This document shows, one piece after another, positions 39,058-48,748 of a stretch of DNA of 64,000 bases (its first letter is position 1; the number at the start of each line of letters is the position of its first letter). A model generated the notes under the pieces. It saw only the letters and a program-made list of their open reading frames with translations. It ran no database searches and was not told the DNA's origin. Where the stretch lies: the NCBI GenBank assembly GCA_963771595.1, contig CAVYUC010000004.1, positions 124,001 through 188,000 of the forward strand. The letters run 5' to 3'. The position numbers and the translations under genes were made by a program. Source of the stretch: CAVYUC01 sp963771595 (lineage in GTDB: Bacteria > Bacteroidota > Bacteroidia > Bacteroidales > Prolixibacteraceae).

Positions 39058-40227
39058 ATGATTCCAAAAAATATACAGGATATAAAACCTTTTATTGCCA
39101 TGGAAGTGCTTGAAAAAGCATCCGAAATGGAACAACAGGGAGTAAGCATCATTCATCTGGAAGTAGGAGAACCCGATTTTGGTGTGCCGGAATGTGTTTC
39201 AAAGGCAATACAAAATGCTTTCGCAGAAGGGAAAACACATTATACACACAGCCTTGGAGATCCGGAGTTGCGTCGTGAAATAGTTAAAAAGTACGATAAG
39301 GAATATGGCGTCAAAATTTCTCCGGAGCAAATTATTGTTACATCCGGCAGTTCGCCTGCCATTTTACTCACGCTTGGTGTATTATGCGAACAGGGAGACG
39401 AAATAATACTTTCTGACCCGGGATACGCCTGCTATCCCAATTTTATCAAATTTATAGGTGCAAAACCAGTAAAGGTTCCTGTTTTCGAAGAAGATGCATT
39501 CCAGTACCGCCCCGAAGAAATTTGTAAGAGAATTACGGAGAGAACAAGGGCTATAATGATAAACAGCCCGATGAATCCAACCGGTAACCTGCTGTCACCC
39601 GAAGTAATGCAGGAACTTGTAAGGTTTAATCTTCCGGTAATTTCAGATGAAATATATCACGGACTTGTTTATGGAAAGCCGGCACATTCAATCCTTGAAT
39701 TTTCTGAAAATGCTTTTGTACTGAATGGTTTTTCGAAATTGTATGCAATGACAGGCCTCCGGCTGGGTTATGTTATTGCGCCAAAGCAATATGTCAGGAC
39801 AATGCAGAAACTTCAGCAGAATTTATTTATTTGCGCCAGTTCGATTGCCCAGCGGGCGGGAATTGCCGCTTTAATTCATGCAGACAAAGACATACAAACG
39901 ATGAAGGAAACCTATGATAAACGAAGGAAATACATGGTTGCACGTTTGAAAAATCTTGGTTTCGATATAAAGGCAGAACCCACCGGGGCTTTTTATGTAT
40001 TTGTAAATGCCCGTCATATATCTGGCAACAGTTATGAACTTGCCTTTGACATTTTGGAAAAGGCACATGTTGGTGTAACTCCGGGAATTGATTTTGGAGA
40101 AAATGCTGAAGGTTTCCTTCGTTTTTCCTATGCAAATTCCATCGAAAATATTGAAGAGGGAATGAACCGGCTTGAAAACTATTTGAAGTATTATTGTAAC
40201 CCGGTTACCGGAAAATGTTCCCAGTAA
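39058..40227 (+). CDS. PLP-dependent aminotransferase, class I/II
   Basis: Cytoplasmic fold-type I aminotransferase of 389 residues. HLEVGEPDFGVPECV, ITSGSS-like VTSGSSPAILLTLGVL, NSPMNPTGNLLSPE, SDEIYHGLVYG and NGFSKLYAMTGLRLGY (the PLP lysine lies in the SK pair) are the standard motifs. It resembles the aspartate/aromatic aminotransferase group; the amino acid is not evident. A TACTTTTG box ends only 3 bases before the ATG, which might mean a leaderless transcript. Its 3' end overlaps the convergent nitroreductase gene by 37 bases. Confidence 0.88.
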   Translation: MIPKNIQDIKPFIAMEVLEKASEMEQQGVSIIHLEVGEPDFGVPECVSKAIQNAFAEGKTHYTHSLGDPELRREIVKKYDKEYGVKISPEQIIVTSGSSPAILLTLGVLCEQGDEIILSDPGYACYPNFIKFIGAKPVKVPVFEEDAFQYRPEEICKRITERTRAIMINSPMNPTGNLLSPEVMQELVRFNLPVISDEIYHGLVYGKPAHSILEFSENAFVLNGFSKLYAMTGLRLGYVIAPKQYVRTMQKLQQNLFICASSIAQRAGIAALIHADKDIQTMKETYDKRRKYMVARLKNLGFDIKAEPTGAFYVFVNARHISGNSYELAFDILEKAHVGVTPGIDFGENAEGFLRFSYANSIENIEEGMNRLENYLKYYCNPVTGKCSQ

Positions 40228-40721
40228 ACGATTTCTTCCAGATGTTTGCGTTTCTTTTCCGGCGGATCGATATCGGGATAACCGATTGGCAATATTACAG
40301 CAGGCTCAATGTGTTCAGGAAGGTCAAATAATTCTGCACATTTAGGCGCATCAAAGTTACAAACCCAGCAGGTTCCCAGGCCCAGTTCAGTTGCCTGTAA
40401 AGTCATATGGTCGGTGGCAATGGCAATATCAACATCAGCAAAATCTTTTTCATCCGATTTTCTTTTCCATGATTTTGAATGGTTGGAACAAATCAGGATA
40501 ATTGCAGGTGCACTTTTAATCCATTCCCTGTTGTAAACAGAATATATTTTTTCCAGATTTTCAGCATTCTGAAAAACGATAAAATGCCATGGTTGATAAT
40601 TTACTGCCGAAGGTGCCAATCGCCCCGCCTCCAGCACCTGGAAAAGTTTTTCGTGTTCAATTTTCTGGTTTTTATATTTTCTTACTGAAAAACGATGCGA
40701 AATTATTTCATTTAAATTCAT
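40191..40721 (-). CDS. Nitroreductase-family FMN protein
   Basis: Cytoplasmic FMN enzyme of 176 residues. HRFSVRKYKNQKI binds the FMN phosphate; AGRLAPSAVNYQPWHFIVF, DIAIATDHMTLQATELGLGTCWV and ILPIGYPDIDP are family motifs. Short members like this reduce nitro compounds, quinones or flavins with NAD(P)H; exact substrate unknown. It converges on the aminotransferase gene, overlapping its last 37 bases. Confidence 0.88.
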   Translation of the reverse strand: MNLNEIISHRFSVRKYKNQKIEHEKLFQVLEAGRLAPSAVNYQPWHFIVFQNAENLEKIYSVYNREWIKSAPAIILICSNHSKSWKRKSDEKDFADVDIAIATDHMTLQATELGLGTCWVCNFDAPKCAELFDLPEHIEPAVILPIGYPDIDPPEKKRKHLEEIVYWEHFPVTGLQ

Positions 40722-40987
40722 AAATAAGACTTAAAAGTATTTTTATAGATTTTCAAATTATAAGTTAATGCATAAAAGTATTTAATATTGTGAAGCAAAA
40801 CAAGCTTTAAAATGATGATTATTCTTAATAAGTCTAAATAACTTTTCGTCTGACAAAAACAACTAATTTAATAATTAAAATCCATGTTATAAAGCATATA
40901 GGAAAAATGAAACGCAGTTGTAACAGTTTCGTCTTCTTAATACAAATAGCATGAAAACGGAAAAATTAAATTTAAAAAGTTATTGTC

Positions 40988-41458
40988 ATGAAAAAAGTGA
41001 GTATTATTTCAACATTGTTAATTTTTATGGTGGTTTTTACAGTTTCGGCCAATGCAACCGGTTTGCGCGAGGATTTCAAAAAATTCGAAATTGAAAAAGT
41101 CGATAATCTTTACCTTGGAAAAAAGGTTGACCAGGTGTGGACAATTGCATATGGCGAAAATGAAAAACCTGTTACTGTTGTAAAACGTCATACTTTTGAC
41201 GGAGTGGAGTACATGGTTCATTCACAGTATTTTGAAGTTTGTTATGCCAGTACATCAACAGGTTTTGGCGTTAGAAAAGCAAAAAAATCATGGTGCGATG
41301 TTCCTAAAAGCATTACGAATGCTGTAATTAATCAGAATCAGTTACAAAATCAGGAAATTATTACACCAAACAAAGTAGATGATGAAAAAGCACTTGGATT
41401 AATAGCCTGTTACTTGCCTGAGCTGCTAAATGATGGTTACACTCATCTTCTCAATTAA
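40988..41458 (+). CDS. Secreted hypothetical protein (156 aa)
   Basis: Signal peptide ending in VSANA, mature part about 130 residues, hydrophilic, with three cysteines (one in QYFEVCYAS, one in KSWCDVP and one in IACYLPE) and no recognised domain. The family is unknown to me. Monocistronic, with an AT-rich leader of about 265 bp free of genes and a terminator behind it. Confidence 0.65.
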   Translation: MKKVSIISTLLIFMVVFTVSANATGLREDFKKFEIEKVDNLYLGKKVDQVWTIAYGENEKPVTVVKRHTFDGVEYMVHSQYFEVCYASTSTGFGVRKAKKSWCDVPKSITNAVINQNQLQNQEIITPNKVDDEKALGLIACYLPELLNDGYTHLLN

Positions 41459-41483
41459 TTTATTAACAGTATTGCAAAAAATT

Positions 41484-41511
41484 AAAAGCCGCGGGAAACT
41501 GCGGTTTTTTT
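41484..41511. terminator. Bidirectional terminator between convergent genes
   Basis: AAAAGCCGC (41484-41492) pairs with GCGGTTTTT (41501-41509), with one G-T pair, followed by further Ts. It lies exactly between the two convergent genes. Confidence 0.75.
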
Positions 41512-41698
41512 ATATACATCCGCAAACCAAATCATCTGCCAGGCTATCAAGATAAACCTCAACCATCTTCTTTTCATTTTCCGAGCCTTTGCAAAAACTG
41601 CACACCGGCAAAAGAACATCTTTATTTTTTTCGACGCTTTCAGAATTGATTTCCTTTTGGCAAACAAAACACCTGTTTTTAAAATTTTTCACGGTCAT
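41510..41698 (-). CDS. Small protein with two CxxC pairs (62 aa)
   Basis: The product has two pairs of cysteines (CFVCQKEI and VCSFCKGSE) spaced about 20 residues apart, which is the pattern of a zinc ribbon, plus CGC at the end. Acidic and lysine-rich between. No family name recognised. Start at the ATG 41698 (MTVKNFKNRC). A small zinc-binding or redox protein is likely. Confidence 0.55.
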   Translation of the reverse strand: MTVKNFKNRCFVCQKEINSESVEKNKDVLLPVCSFCKGSENEKKMVEVYLDSLADDLVCGCI

Positions 41699-42061
41699 AT
41701 TTAATGTATGATCAAAGATAAATATCAATATGTATGGTTTTAAGTTTTATTGTTACATGTTTTTAAATTTTAACAAAAACATAAAACTTTGAGCAATAGA
41801 AATTAAGCATTTTTATAAGAATAATTCCGCGAGGTTTTGCCTCGGGGGTCTGATTTTAATGGGCTGTATTTACAGTAGTATAAATTTCGCTTCGGAATGT
41901 GATTGTTTTATTTCTGTTATTATAAAGAAGGAATAAAAATAATGCTGAACCCGCATTGAGAACAAGATTTATGTCATACATTATTAATGCTATACAATTT
42001 AATTAGTAAAAAATGTACATGTTGTATTGTTTTTGTAATGAATGATTAATTATATTCGTGC
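41699..42061. other. AT-rich regulatory spacer before the utilisation locus
   Basis: About 360 bases with no supported gene. A short hairpin, CGAGG-TTTTG-CCTCG, lies at 41830-41844. The end holds a TTG at 42027-42029 and TATATTCG at 42051-42058 (21 bases apart), a candidate promoter for the hybrid sensor gene that ends only 3 bases before its start codon. Confidence 0.45.
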
Positions 42062-45000
42062 ATGAAAAATTTCATCCTTTTTGGTCTATTAGTGGTAATA
42101 ATCCCCAATGTAACCTATAGCGATGATTTTAGGTATTTACGAAACAAGGAAGGATTAATTGATGGTGAAATTAATTCGATTGTGCAGGATAGTTCGGGTT
42201 TTATGTGGTTTGCCACCTGGTCGGGACTGATGAAGTACGATGGATTTAACTTCGAATTATTCAGGCCCGAATTGGGCAATCCTTTTAGTATTCCTGATAA
42301 AAAAATTAAAAAATTATTTGTTGATTCTGAAGACAATTTATGGATTGCAACTTCTTCATACCTTTGCAGATACAATAAACTGAAAAACAATTTTCAGAAG
42401 ATTCAGTTCGACAGGGAAGACGATGAAATCAATCTACTTAACCTTGAAGAAATTGAAAAGCATTTAATTGTGCATGCAAACGACGGGGTATACCTTCTTC
42501 CTTTAAATAAAAGTAAAACACCAGGTTACAGAGCCAAAAAAGCCAAAATTATTTACGATAATCAGCAGACTTCCTTTTATTTTCATTATTCGTTTAGTTT
42601 CAATGATACCTTGTTGCTGGTTAATAACAGCAACAGTACTGCATCGTCAGTGTGCTTTGCAGGATTAAGTTTTTCCAGCGGCGATACAACAATTGTAATC
42701 GATAAAGTATTCAAATCGGATGATTTAGTCAACGACATGGAATTTGTTCCGGTGGAAAATAAACTTTATGTAGCTACCACCAACGGTGTGGTACCATTTT
42801 CACTGGATAACCGGAAGTTTTTAAATGAGAGGTATTTTCAGGGAAAAGACATTCAGAAAGTAATTTACACCAGTAACCATAAACTTTTTTGTTCAGCGCC
42901 AAAACCGGAATTGCTGTGTTTGAATATGCACACCGGAGGCACCAGCAAGTATGTGTCGAACCCATTTGAATTGGGAACAATATTACCCAGTAACATTCAT
43001 ACTTTGTATGAAGATTTTTCGGGAAATTTATGGGTTGGACACCAGGGGCAGGGAATAAGTATAATGAATTTGTACCACAAAGAATTTTATTCTTTTCAAA
43101 GAGATTTGTTAAACAATAATTCATTGAATTCGAATATAATTATGTGTTTTGACGGAACAGAAAATGAAATTTTCATTGGCTGCAGAACCGGAGGCTTAAA
43201 TATTTTCTCAAAAAATGATCTTCATAAAAAGTCGCCTGATTATAAACGGTTGTCAATAGTGCCGGAACATACACCGGCAGCCATAAACGATGGTATTTGG
43301 GATATTGAAAAGCAATCCGATTCATTGTTTTGGCTGGGCACCGATTTGGGCTTGTTCCAGTTGGTAAAAACGAACAAAGACTGGAAAATTAAACGTTTCA
43401 GAGGAAAGCCGGAGATAAACAATTTAATCCGGAAAATTTATGTGGATAAAAACGACAATTTATGGTGCGGGACTTTTGAGGAGGGATTAATTTTTATACC
43501 CCGTCCAAATCAGAATCAGGAGGGAATTAATTACCGGTATCCTTCTGTATCAGGCGATCCTGCTACTTTGTCGGCAAATACGGTACACGATATTTATATC
43601 GACAGTAAAAACAGGTTATGGATTGCAACAATTGAGGGATTAAACCTGCTCAAAGGGCGATACGAAAGTCTTGATTTATCGGGAAAAACAAAACCAGCTA
43701 TGGAATTTAAACGATATGTGGCTGCCGAAAATCAGGATAACAACAGCTTAAACAACAATGAAATTAATAATATATATGAGAATTACGATGGTACATTGTG
43801 GCTTGCAACACAGGGCGGTGGTATAAATATTTTTGATCCTGAAAATGAAATATTTGATCATTTAACCACTTCAGACGGATTGCCTTCAAATGATGTTTTG
43901 GCCATGCTTCCCGATGAAGACGGGACGTTGTGGATAAGCACAATCAACGGATTGGTATCGTACCAAAGGTTTAACAATACCCCATCTTTTACTAAATTTG
44001 ATTATGGTGATGGTATTCAGGGTGAAACATTTATGGTGAATTCGTATTATAAAGCCACCGATGGTCAAATGTTTTTCGGCGGCGATAATGGTTTTACTGC
44101 TTTTTATCCGAGAGCTGTTACCATAAATCATACAAAACCAAAAATTGCTTTTTCAAATCTCTCTTTCCGTAATGTTTTGGTACAAGTTGGCGATACACTT
44201 TCCAACGGATATATATTAAACAATACAATCAATAATACAGAGCGCATCGTTTTGCCGTTTAAGAAGAGCTATTTTAAAATTGATGTGGCAACCCTGCATT
44301 TTCAGGAACCGGCGAAAAACAGGTTTGCCTACCTGCTTGAAAATTACATGAAAGGCTGGCATTCGGTTCCTACAGAAAATAATTCAATTGAATTTGCCAA
44401 CCTTCCGTACGGTAAATATCTGCTAAAAGTAAAAGCCATAAATTCTGACAATGTAGAATCAGCCGGTATAAAAACACTGCAAATAGAAATTCAACCTCCG
44501 TGGTACAAAACCTGGTACATGACTTCGCTATTTTCTATGATAGCAATTTCATTAATAATGGGGCTCATTTATATTGTTGTTAACCGTCAGCGGCTGATTT
44601 ACCAGAAGAAACTTGATTCGGTGACCATTGACAACAATGAAAACAAAATGATGTTTTTAACCAGCATAGCGCATGAATTAAGAACGCCGTTGAGCCTTGT
44701 GATTGCTCCTATCGAGGATTTGATTAAAAATCAGCCTGTTGAGAAACATTGGAACAATCATTTACAGTTAATTCACAGGAATTCAAATTACCTGCTGAGG
44801 TTGGTAAATCAAATAATCGATTTCAGGAAACTGGATGCCGGCAAACTTAAGTTGCAGCTAAAACGTACAGATATTGTGCGTGTTATAAAAGATGTTGTTC
44901 TTAATTTTAAAGGATACGAAAGCAGCCGAAATATCAACCTTTATATGCAGGTGCCGGCAGAATCAGTTTATGTTTCCATTGATATTCAAAAAATTGAGGA

Positions 45001-46207
45001 GGTATTGTACAATTTGATTTCAAATGCTTTCAAACACACTTTCGACAACCATTCCATCATTGTGTCCATGAAGTTTTTGCAAAAAAGCATATCAAACGGT
45101 TCGGCAGCTAAAACAATTCGAATTTCGGTAGTGAATGAAGGAAAAGAAATTACAGGAGAAGATAAAACAAGAATATTTGAACGGTTTTACAAAGTCGATG
45201 AAAATATTGAAGGGGCAGGAATCGGACTTTCATTTTCAAAATCGCTGGTAGAAATGCACAACGGAACTATTCAAGTTGAGTCGATACCGGAGAAGGGTGT
45301 TGTATTTCATGTGGATTTGCCGTTTACAGAAATTGAAATGAATAACCAGCTGCTGAAAGAGCCTGAAACAGAGCCTTTATTGATAAAATCAGCAAGTTTA
45401 AATAAAAACCTGGAAGCACCACCGGTTGAACTTAAAGACAGCCGCAAAATCTTAATTGTTGAAGATAATGAAGAACTTCGGGAGTTTCTTTTCAGTTTTA
45501 TTGCGCGAAATTACAATTGTGTGGTAGCATCAAATGGACTGGAAGCGCTGGAAATTATTAACAAACAAAATCCGGCTATTGTTATATCAGATATTATTAT
45601 GCCGCGAATGGATGGTTATGAACTGTGTGCAAAAATAAAAGGCAATGTAAAAACATGCCACACTCCGGTAATATTGTTAACAGCTAAAAATTCCGAAGAG
45701 CAAAAGATTGAAGGATACCGGGTTGGGGCCGATGCATATATAACCAAACCATTTGATATTAACCTTTTGATGGCACAAATAAACCGTTTGATTATCAACC
45801 GTGAATTAATAAGAGAAAAATACCGTACCCAGAATTTTATGGTGGAGGTTGAAAAAAATTCAGGTTCAAAAGATGAACAATTCGTAAAAACAGTCAGGAA
45901 TATTCTTGATGCCAACATTTCAGATCCTGAATTTAATGTCAACAGATTGTCCGATGAATTAAACATCAGCACAACACAATTGTATCGTCGGTTAAAAGCG
46001 CTTACCGGACATTCGCCGGTTGAGTTTATCCGGATATTAAAACTGCAAAAAGCATATAATTTATTAAGTGAGCAAAACAATACAGTGAAAGAAGTGTGTT
46101 ATCTGACCGGATTTAATAATTTGTCATACTTTATAAAATGTTTCAAGGAACAATTCGGCACAACGCCCGCTAATTTCAGGGATAACGGAATAAAAGAGAC
46201 CAATTAG
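42062..46207 (+). CDS. Hybrid two-component system regulator (HTCS) of the utilisation locus
   Basis: Single-protein sensor and regulator of 1381 residues. After a signal peptide come two-component propeller repeats (for example SGFMWFATWSGLMKYDG, GTLWLATQGGGINIFDP, GTLWISTINGL) over residues about 25-690, a YYY domain to about 800, a membrane helix near 820-840, a HisKA domain with SIAHELRTPLS (His 871), the ATPase domain, a receiver domain with ILIVEDNEELREF and phospho-acceptor Asp 1177 (VISDIIMPRMDGYE), and an AraC helix-turn-helix at the end (residues about 1280-1380). Such proteins bind oligosaccharides in the periplasm and switch on adjacent susCD genes. It directly precedes the FAS1/SusCD genes, so it most likely controls them. 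Confidence 0.93.
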   Translation: MKNFILFGLLVVIIPNVTYSDDFRYLRNKEGLIDGEINSIVQDSSGFMWFATWSGLMKYDGFNFELFRPELGNPFSIPDKKIKKLFVDSEDNLWIATSSYLCRYNKLKNNFQKIQFDREDDEINLLNLEEIEKHLIVHANDGVYLLPLNKSKTPGYRAKKAKIIYDNQQTSFYFHYSFSFNDTLLLVNNSNSTASSVCFAGLSFSSGDTTIVIDKVFKSDDLVNDMEFVPVENKLYVATTNGVVPFSLDNRKFLNERYFQGKDIQKVIYTSNHKLFCSAPKPELLCLNMHTGGTSKYVSNPFELGTILPSNIHTLYEDFSGNLWVGHQGQGISIMNLYHKEFYSFQRDLLNNNSLNSNIIMCFDGTENEIFIGCRTGGLNIFSKNDLHKKSPDYKRLSIVPEHTPAAINDGIWDIEKQSDSLFWLGTDLGLFQLVKTNKDWKIKRFRGKPEINNLIRKIYVDKNDNLWCGTFEEGLIFIPRPNQNQEGINYRYPSVSGDPATLSANTVHDIYIDSKNRLWIATIEGLNLLKGRYESLDLSGKTKPAMEFKRYVAAENQDNNSLNNNEINNIYENYDGTLWLATQGGGINIFDPENEIFDHLTTSDGLPSNDVLAMLPDEDGTLWISTINGLVSYQRFNNTPSFTKFDYGDGIQGETFMVNSYYKATDGQMFFGGDNGFTAFYPRAVTINHTKPKIAFSNLSFRNVLVQVGDTLSNGYILNNTINNTERIVLPFKKSYFKIDVATLHFQEPAKNRFAYLLENYMKGWHSVPTENNSIEFANLPYGKYLLKVKAINSDNVESAGIKTLQIEIQPPWYKTWYMTSLFSMIAISLIMGLIYIVVNRQRLIYQKKLDSVTIDNNENKMMFLTSIAHELRTPLSLVIAPIEDLIKNQPVEKHWNNHLQLIHRNSNYLLRLVNQIIDFRKLDAGKLKLQLKRTDIVRVIKDVVLNFKGYESSRNINLYMQVPAESVYVSIDIQKIEEVLYNLISNAFKHTFDNHSIIVSMKFLQKSISNGSAAKTIRISVVNEGKEITGEDKTRIFERFYKVDENIEGAGIGLSFSKSLVEMHNGTIQVESIPEKGVVFHVDLPFTEIEMNNQLLKEPETEPLLIKSASLNKNLEAPPVELKDSRKILIVEDNEELREFLFSFIARNYNCVVASNGLEALEIINKQNPAIVISDIIMPRMDGYELCAKIKGNVKTCHTPVILLTAKNSEEQKIEGYRVGADAYITKPFDINLLMAQINRLIINRELIREKYRTQNFMVEVEKNSGSKDEQFVKTVRNILDANISDPEFNVNRLSDELNISTTQLYRRLKALTGHSPVEFIRILKLQKAYNLLSEQNNTVKEVCYLTGFNNLSYFIKCFKEQFGTTPANFRDNGIKETN

Positions 46208-46242
46208 AATGAAGTGATACAAATAATGCAAGAATAACACAT

Positions 46243-46274
46243 TTAATTAATATGAATATTTTTATCTATTTTTG
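46243..46274 (+). promoter_or_regulatory. Possible -7 element upstream of the first FAS1/SusCD genes
   Basis: TATTTTTG at 46267-46274 fits TAnnTTTG; no clear TTG stands at the -33 distance. It lies about 110 bases upstream of the first FAS1 gene, in a spacer of 178 bases after the regulator gene, a likely place for the regulated promoter of the locus. Confidence 0.3.
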
Positions 46275-46385
46275 AGCGATTTGTAGTATAAGTAATAGCA
46301 TTTATGACATTTTTCAAACATCTTTTTTTATATGTTTGAGCCCTCGTTTAAAAAACTTAAGCAATTGAATAAATTACTAAACAAT

Positions 46386-48698
46386 ATGACCAGAATTAAG
46401 CCCGTTTTGATGCTTGCATCTCTGCTGCTAATTATTATTATTAGTTGCGTTGATGATGATAGTTTGGATCCGAAGTACCAAAGGCCCGAATGGCTTGCGG
46501 GAAAACTTTATGACCAGATACTGGAGCAGGAAGATCTGTCCACTTTCGCAGAATGTATTAAACTTACCGGTTACGATGAAATAATTAATGTATCGGGAAG
46601 TTATACAGTTTTTGCGCCGACCAATGAAGCGTTCAATGAATTTTTCGCTTCAAATCCCAATTATAATAGTGTTCAAGATATCCCGCAGGATGAATTGTCC
46701 AACATTGTGAAATATCACATTGTGCAAAATCCATGGAGTAAAAATCAGCTGCGCACGCTGGATGTTTATGGCTGGATTGACACTCTTGATATTAATAATG
46801 ATGAGCCCCGCGGCTTTAAAAGGGAAACACTGTTATTAAACAAGAACCGTAAATACGGAGTTGCTCCGGGCAATAATAAAAACATTATTATTGTAGATAC
46901 ACTGCAATCGAACTGGACACGCAAAGTTGCTACCGATTCGCGCAAGTTTGTTCCGGTATTTTTTCAGCAGTATCTCGATATTTACGATCTTAACCGCAGC
47001 GATTATGAGTTTTATTTCAATCGCCCGTTTGAAGGAGATACCAATTTATATTATGCCGGTGCAAAAGTTGTGAGTGCAGAAATTTTTGCGGAAAATGGTT
47101 TTATATATGAAATAGACAAAGTTGTAACGCCACTTCAAAACGCTGCCCAGATTATGGCCGATGAAAGTGGTCAGCATAAATACACTGATTTTCTAAGTTT
47201 GGTGAATAGCTTTCCTGATTTTCAGTATAATGATGAAAAAACCAAAGATCAATCCGGAGCGGATCAGGGATTGGTGGTTGATTCACTTTTCGATTTGACT
47301 TATCCTGATTTGACTTTCAATATAACCGGAGAAAAAACCAAACCACCGACAGGTACTTACGGTTTGCCACAGGATGTAACCATTCGTTATCATCATGGAA
47401 TAATGGCGCCAACAAATACAGCTTATGCAAATTTCGAAAATCAGTTTTTTAGAATTCCGCGAGGCTGGGGAAGTATTAATGGTTCGCCCGATCATGTTAA
47501 AAGAATCATCGTAAATACTCACTTGTCTATAAATCCTGTATATCCTACCGATTTCGAGGAAGGTTTTTATAACGGAGAAAATGATATTATAAAATTGGAT
47601 GAAGGGAACATTGTTGAAAAAGAATTTGGAAGCAATGCAACTTTTATTGGATTAAGCGATGCCATAGTGCCGAGAGCTTTTTCAAGCATTACCGGACCTA
47701 TTTATTTGCAACAGGGATTTTCAAAAGTGATGTTTGCAATAGAACAGGCAGGATTACTGGCTGCGCTGAAAAGACCAGGGAAAAACTACAGTTTCTTCAT
47801 TGAATCGAATGCCAACACTTCTGCGGATTCATCCTTGATTTATGATCAGGTAAGGGATCGGTTTTCAGTGTTCCAGATTTCTCCCGGAGGATTTCAGCAA
47901 CGGTTTTTAAATCAGAACGATTTAAGAACATTATTGCTGAATCATGTTGCAACTGAAGTTCCAAAAGGCATTGCACGGAAGGAATTTATTCCAAACCTGG
48001 CCGGTAATTTCCTGATTTTTGATAACGAAACAGGAATCGTTTCCGGAACCGGTCCAACTACTGTTGGTTATCAGGGAACAATGCAGGCGCCTAATTTTCC
48101 GACTCAGTTAACCCAGGCTGACAATGGCGTTACCTACGAAGTTAATAACTGGTTTAGTTTTACCAGCTCAACCATATATACAAAAATTTCAACGACTTCA
48201 AAATACAGCGAATTCCACAGGCTCTTACAAAAAGCCGGTCTGTCGCAGGATAAAGAATTCCGGTATAATTTCCTTTCCGACACCGAATTTTATACCGTAT
48301 TTATTCCAAGTAATGAAGCGCTAAAAGAAGCAAATGTAAATGCCATGACCATTCCGGAACTGAGAAAATTCCTAATGCTGCATTTTGTTCAGGGAGCGCT
48401 TATTTTTACCGATGGCAGCAAACCTGCAGGTTATTACGAAACAGCAAGGGTGGACGAAGCATCGACTCCGTTTTCAACAGTATATACACAAATATATATT
48501 GATCCGGGTATTGATGAAATCGGTATCCAGGCAAAAGATGGATCAGACTATGTACATTTTGAGGAATCTCAAGGAACAAACATTCTTGTAGGAGTAAACT
48601 TAAGCGAAGGCCAGTCGGTATATCCCAATATTTATAACAATGGCGTTATCCATGAGATAGACAAAGTTTTAAAAGTTGAAGAATTAGATACCAATTAA
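46386..48698 (+). CDS. FAS1 (fasciclin) lipoprotein with four repeats
   Basis: Surface lipoprotein candidate of 770 residues, lipobox LIIIISC. Four FAS1-like units are visible. Unit 1 has SYTVFAPTNEAFNEF and ends in NGFIYEIDKVVTPL. Unit 2 has HHGIMAPTNTAYANF. Unit 3 is more divergent (YSFFIESNAN then LLLNHVATEVP, ending NGVTYEVNNWF). Unit 4 has FYTVFIPSNEALKEA and ends in NGVIHEIDKVLKV. FAS1 domains mediate adhesion or binding to glycans and proteins. The ATG at 46386 starts the signal peptide. It lies between the regulator and SusC, where other loci have glycan-binding lipoproteins, so it may take that role; this is inference from position. Confidence 0.88.
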   Translation: MTRIKPVLMLASLLLIIIISCVDDDSLDPKYQRPEWLAGKLYDQILEQEDLSTFAECIKLTGYDEIINVSGSYTVFAPTNEAFNEFFASNPNYNSVQDIPQDELSNIVKYHIVQNPWSKNQLRTLDVYGWIDTLDINNDEPRGFKRETLLLNKNRKYGVAPGNNKNIIIVDTLQSNWTRKVATDSRKFVPVFFQQYLDIYDLNRSDYEFYFNRPFEGDTNLYYAGAKVVSAEIFAENGFIYEIDKVVTPLQNAAQIMADESGQHKYTDFLSLVNSFPDFQYNDEKTKDQSGADQGLVVDSLFDLTYPDLTFNITGEKTKPPTGTYGLPQDVTIRYHHGIMAPTNTAYANFENQFFRIPRGWGSINGSPDHVKRIIVNTHLSINPVYPTDFEEGFYNGENDIIKLDEGNIVEKEFGSNATFIGLSDAIVPRAFSSITGPIYLQQGFSKVMFAIEQAGLLAALKRPGKNYSFFIESNANTSADSSLIYDQVRDRFSVFQISPGGFQQRFLNQNDLRTLLLNHVATEVPKGIARKEFIPNLAGNFLIFDNETGIVSGTGPTTVGYQGTMQAPNFPTQLTQADNGVTYEVNNWFSFTSSTIYTKISTTSKYSEFHRLLQKAGLSQDKEFRYNFLSDTEFYTVFIPSNEALKEANVNAMTIPELRKFLMLHFVQGALIFTDGSKPAGYYETARVDEASTPFSTVYTQIYIDPGIDEIGIQAKDGSDYVHFEESQGTNILVGVNLSEGQSVYPNIYNNGVIHEIDKVLKVEELDTN

Positions 48699-48748
48699 GA
48701 ATAAAGATCAATTTTCAGAATAAATTAAACCTAAGGTTTTTGAACAAG

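Noticed and set aside
41830..41844. Short hairpin in the spacer before the HTCS gene as a possible RNA element
   Set aside because: Only five base pairs, no conserved motif or adjacent T-run; not enough to call a riboswitch or small RNA.
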